Shown piece by piece: positions 6,014 through 7,625 of a stretch of 7,625 bases of DNA; position 1 is the first letter of the stretch; the number at the start of each line of letters is the position of its first letter. The notes below the pieces were generated by a model that was not told the origin of the DNA, ran no database searches, and saw only the letters and a list, made by a program, of their open reading frames with translations. Both the position numbers and the translations under genes were made by a program. This stretch comes from Armatimonadota bacterium (GTDB lineage Bacteria > Armatimonadota > Armatimonadia > Armatimonadales > Armatimonadaceae), in assembly GCA_014379275.1 (NCBI GenBank), contig JACMMA010000406.1, positions 1 through 7,625 on the forward strand, read 5' to 3'.

Positions 6014-7134
6014 GTAACTCCCGGCACGACGAAACATGGCTTGTGAACGGCGTCCTACACGACGGCGATAAAACGCCCGGCGCGGTACTGCTTCGCGCCG
6101 CGTTAACGCCGCTCGCTTGGCTACATCGGATGGGGTTGGAAGTCTACCTCGCGCCTTTCCATCTCGGGTTACGCAAGCGATATCGGCTCCCGGTCCCGGT
6201 CGTTTCGGTCGGCAACCTGTCGTCCGGCGGGACGGGAAAGACTCCCGCTACCGCGCTGATCGCCGGGCACCTTCGGGACGCGGGGAAGCGGGTGGTCATT
6301 CTTTCCCGTGGGCACGGCGGAACCGCGGAACGCGAACGCGAGCCGGTGGTCGTCAGTGACGGAAGCGGTAGCCATCTTCCGCCAGATAGGGCGGGCGACG
6401 AACCGGCGTTGCTCGCCGGACTCCTGCCCGAGGTCCCGATCATCGTCTGTCGTGACCGCCGCAAATCGGGACGGCTTGCCGTGGAGCGGTTCGCGCCCGA
6501 TGTGATTCTGCTGGATGACGGCTTGCAGTACTGGCAACTACACCGGGACCTCGACATCGTTCTTCTCGATGCGCGCCGCCCTTTTGATAACGGGTGTGTA
6601 TTGCCACGCGGTCTTTTGCGAGAACCGCCCTCGCATCTGTCCCGCGCGGGATTGGTGATCCTTACCCGCGCCGACCGCGTGCCCGATGATCACACGCTCC
6701 GACAGAACATCGCCGAAGTGCAAAAACGGACCGCACCGAATGTTCCCGTATTGACCGCGATCCACGCGCCCGTTGGCTGGATTCGCTTCGATGCGCCGGG
6801 CACGGTTCTGCCTCTGGATGCTATTCCCCGACAGTCGGGCGTGCTATTTTCCGGGATCGCGGACGGCAATGCGTTCGCGGAAACCGTGTCTGCCCTCGGG
6901 GTCGATGTCCGGAGTGTGCGTTCTTACGGCGACCATCATCACTACACGGCAGAAAACCTGAGCGAATTGCAAGAAGCGTCACGAAATGGCATGCCACTCC
7001 TGACCACGGAAAAAGACGCGGTGAAAATCGCCGCGTTCGGCGTGGACGCGTTACCGACACTTTACGCGCTTCGTATCGTTTTACAGGTCAGCGACGAGAC
7101 ATTGCTCAAAGAGCGTTTGCGGCAGTTGTTCTAA
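6010..7134 (+). CDS. lpxK: Tetraacyldisaccharide 4'-kinase
   Basis: A 374-residue membrane-associated P-loop kinase that phosphorylates the 4' position of tetraacyldisaccharide-1-phosphate to make lipid IVA. A short hydrophobic N-terminal stretch (24-50) leads into the family-typical YRLPVPVVSVGNLSSGGTGK (58-77). This ends in the Walker A motif GGTGKTP (73-79, Lys77-Thr78). Further motifs are VVILSRGHGG (95-104), AGDEPALLA (128-136, whose Asp fits the proposed catalytic base region), VCRDRR (146-151), ILLDDGLQYWQLHRDLDI (166-183), LPRGLLREP (198-206), LTRAD (218-222), GDHHHYT (307-313) and LTTEKDAVKI (331-340). All key elements are present and the length is close to the usual 330-370. It starts at GTG 6010, overlapping the kdtA stop as GTGA, so translational coupling is likely. 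Its stop codon overlaps that of the convergent ispH. Confidence 0.96.
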   Translation: MSNSRHDETWLVNGVLHDGDKTPGAVLLRAALTPLAWLHRMGLEVYLAPFHLGLRKRYRLPVPVVSVGNLSSGGTGKTPATALIAGHLRDAGKRVVILSRGHGGTAEREREPVVVSDGSGSHLPPDRAGDEPALLAGLLPEVPIIVCRDRRKSGRLAVERFAPDVILLDDGLQYWQLHRDLDIVLLDARRPFDNGCVLPRGLLREPPSHLSRAGLVILTRADRVPDDHTLRQNIAEVQKRTAPNVPVLTAIHAPVGWIRFDAPGTVLPLDAIPRQSGVLFSGIADGNAFAETVSALGVDVRSVRSYGDHHHYTAENLSELQEASRNGMPLLTTEKDAVKIAAFGVDALPTLYALRIVLQVSDETLLKERLRQLF

Positions 7135-7625
7135 ACCGCTACTTTGCTTCGCTTGCCGCGATACAACTCCACCAGACCCGGAGGCGCTTTGAACTCGACA
7201 TCCTCGCGCAACAGAACGAATTCCTCGACGTCCGTCGCGCCGCGTTCGCGCAGGGCGGCGATCACTCCCTGTACCACGTCTTCCGGCGCGGATGCCCCCG
7301 CCGTCACCCCCACCGTGTTCGCGCCTGCCAGCATCGCGTCCGTCACATCTGTAGCGTCGTCGATCAGGTACGCTCTGGTGCCGTGCGCCGCCGCGACCTG
7401 CCGGAGGGAGCGCGAGTTGGACGACGTGTTGGAGCCGACCACCAGAATCGTATCGGCGCGTTGGGACAGCGCCTTCACGGCATCCTGACGGTTCTGGGTC
7501 GCGTAGCAGATGTCATCGGTCGGTGGCATTTCCAGGCGTGGGAAGCGGCGCTTGAGAGCATCCACGATGTCCTGTGTTTCGTCGATCGAGAGTGTGGTCT
7601 GGGTCAGGAAAATCAACTTCTCCTC
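7131..7625 (-). CDS. ispH: 4-hydroxy-3-methylbut-2-enyl diphosphate reductase (5' end beyond right edge)
   Basis: The reverse frame is open from the right edge to the TAG at 7131-7133, giving the last 164 residues. It matches the C-terminal half of IspH (LytB), the [4Fe-4S] enzyme that makes IPP and DMAPP from HMBPP in the last step of the methylerythritol-phosphate pathway. Visible hallmarks are FLTQTTLS (the substrate-contacting Thr region), PPTDDICYATQNRQ with a cluster-ligand Cys at codon 7506-7508, VVGSNTSSNS (Ser-Ser-Asn phosphate contacts) and VGVTAGASAPEDV. The first two cluster cysteines and the active-site His and Glu residues must lie outside the window. The codons at 7617-7625 (EEK) continue in frame, so the TTG at 7614-7616 is an internal Leu, not the start. 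It converges on lpxK with overlapping stop codons and belongs to a separate transcription unit. Confidence 0.96.
   Translation of the reverse strand, partial: EEKLIFLTQTTLSIDETQDIVDALKRRFPRLEMPPTDDICYATQNRQDAVKALSQRADTILVVGSNTSSNSRSLRQVAAAHGTRAYLIDDATDVTDAMLAGANTVGVTAGASAPEDVVQGVIAALRERGATDVEEFVLLREDVEFKAPPGLVELYRGKRSKVAV

Noticed and set aside
7614..7616. TTG as the start of a short 161-residue ispH-like protein
   Set aside because: The frame continues upstream to the window edge with plausible IspH residues, and the protein would lack essential N-terminal ligands; the gene is simply cut by the window.
1..7625. CRISPR array, tRNA/rRNA, insertion sequence or phage genes
   Set aside because: No regularly spaced repeats, cloverleaf-like segments, transposase motifs or terminal inverted repeats were seen; nearly all bases are in housekeeping or envelope genes.

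Overview
The window looks like ordinary chromosomal DNA from a GC-rich, LPS-making, Gram-negative-type (diderm) bacterium. It carries two lipid A/Kdo genes, kdtA (waaA) and lpxK, and the methylerythritol-phosphate pathway gene ispH. Nothing points to a plasmid, phage or transposon. The phylum cannot be settled from the sequence. A deep-branching diderm lineage such as Armatimonadota, or a relative, is a guess from the gene style and the mixed neighbourhood, not a result.

Layout: two gene blocks diverge from about position 4610-4650. The leftward block (minus strand) reads, in order of transcription: a transglutaminase-domain membrane protein of the TgpA/DUF3488-DUF4129 type (4645 to 2480); a 161-base gap holding hairpin-like inverted repeats; a MoxR-family AAA+ ATPase (2318 to 1236); and, 11 bases further on, a multi-pass GT-C-like membrane protein (1224 to the left edge, incomplete). 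The last of these is an uninterrupted 408-codon frame that is open at the window edge. It is easily missed because shorter out-of-frame shadow ORFs cover the same DNA.

The rightward block (plus strand) is kdtA (4649-6013) followed by lpxK (6010-7134), coupled by a GTGA start/stop overlap. The two products act one after the other on the lipid A precursor: LpxK adds the 4'-phosphate to give lipid IVA and KdtA then adds Kdo. A convergent ispH (minus strand, 7131 to the right edge) lacks its N-terminal half. Its stop codon overlaps the lpxK stop codon.

Coding density is very high, and the only gap longer than about 40 bases is 2319-2479. There are no tRNA, rRNA, CRISPR or insertion-sequence signals. 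I did not find a convincing new system. The points most worth checking are: the MoxR/transglutaminase pair without the usual DUF58 gene but with a GT-C-like protein behind it; the inverted repeats in the 161-base gap; the very tight divergent start region with a TGTATATACA palindrome and no clear ribosome binding sites; and the altered nucleotide-binding motif in KdtA.
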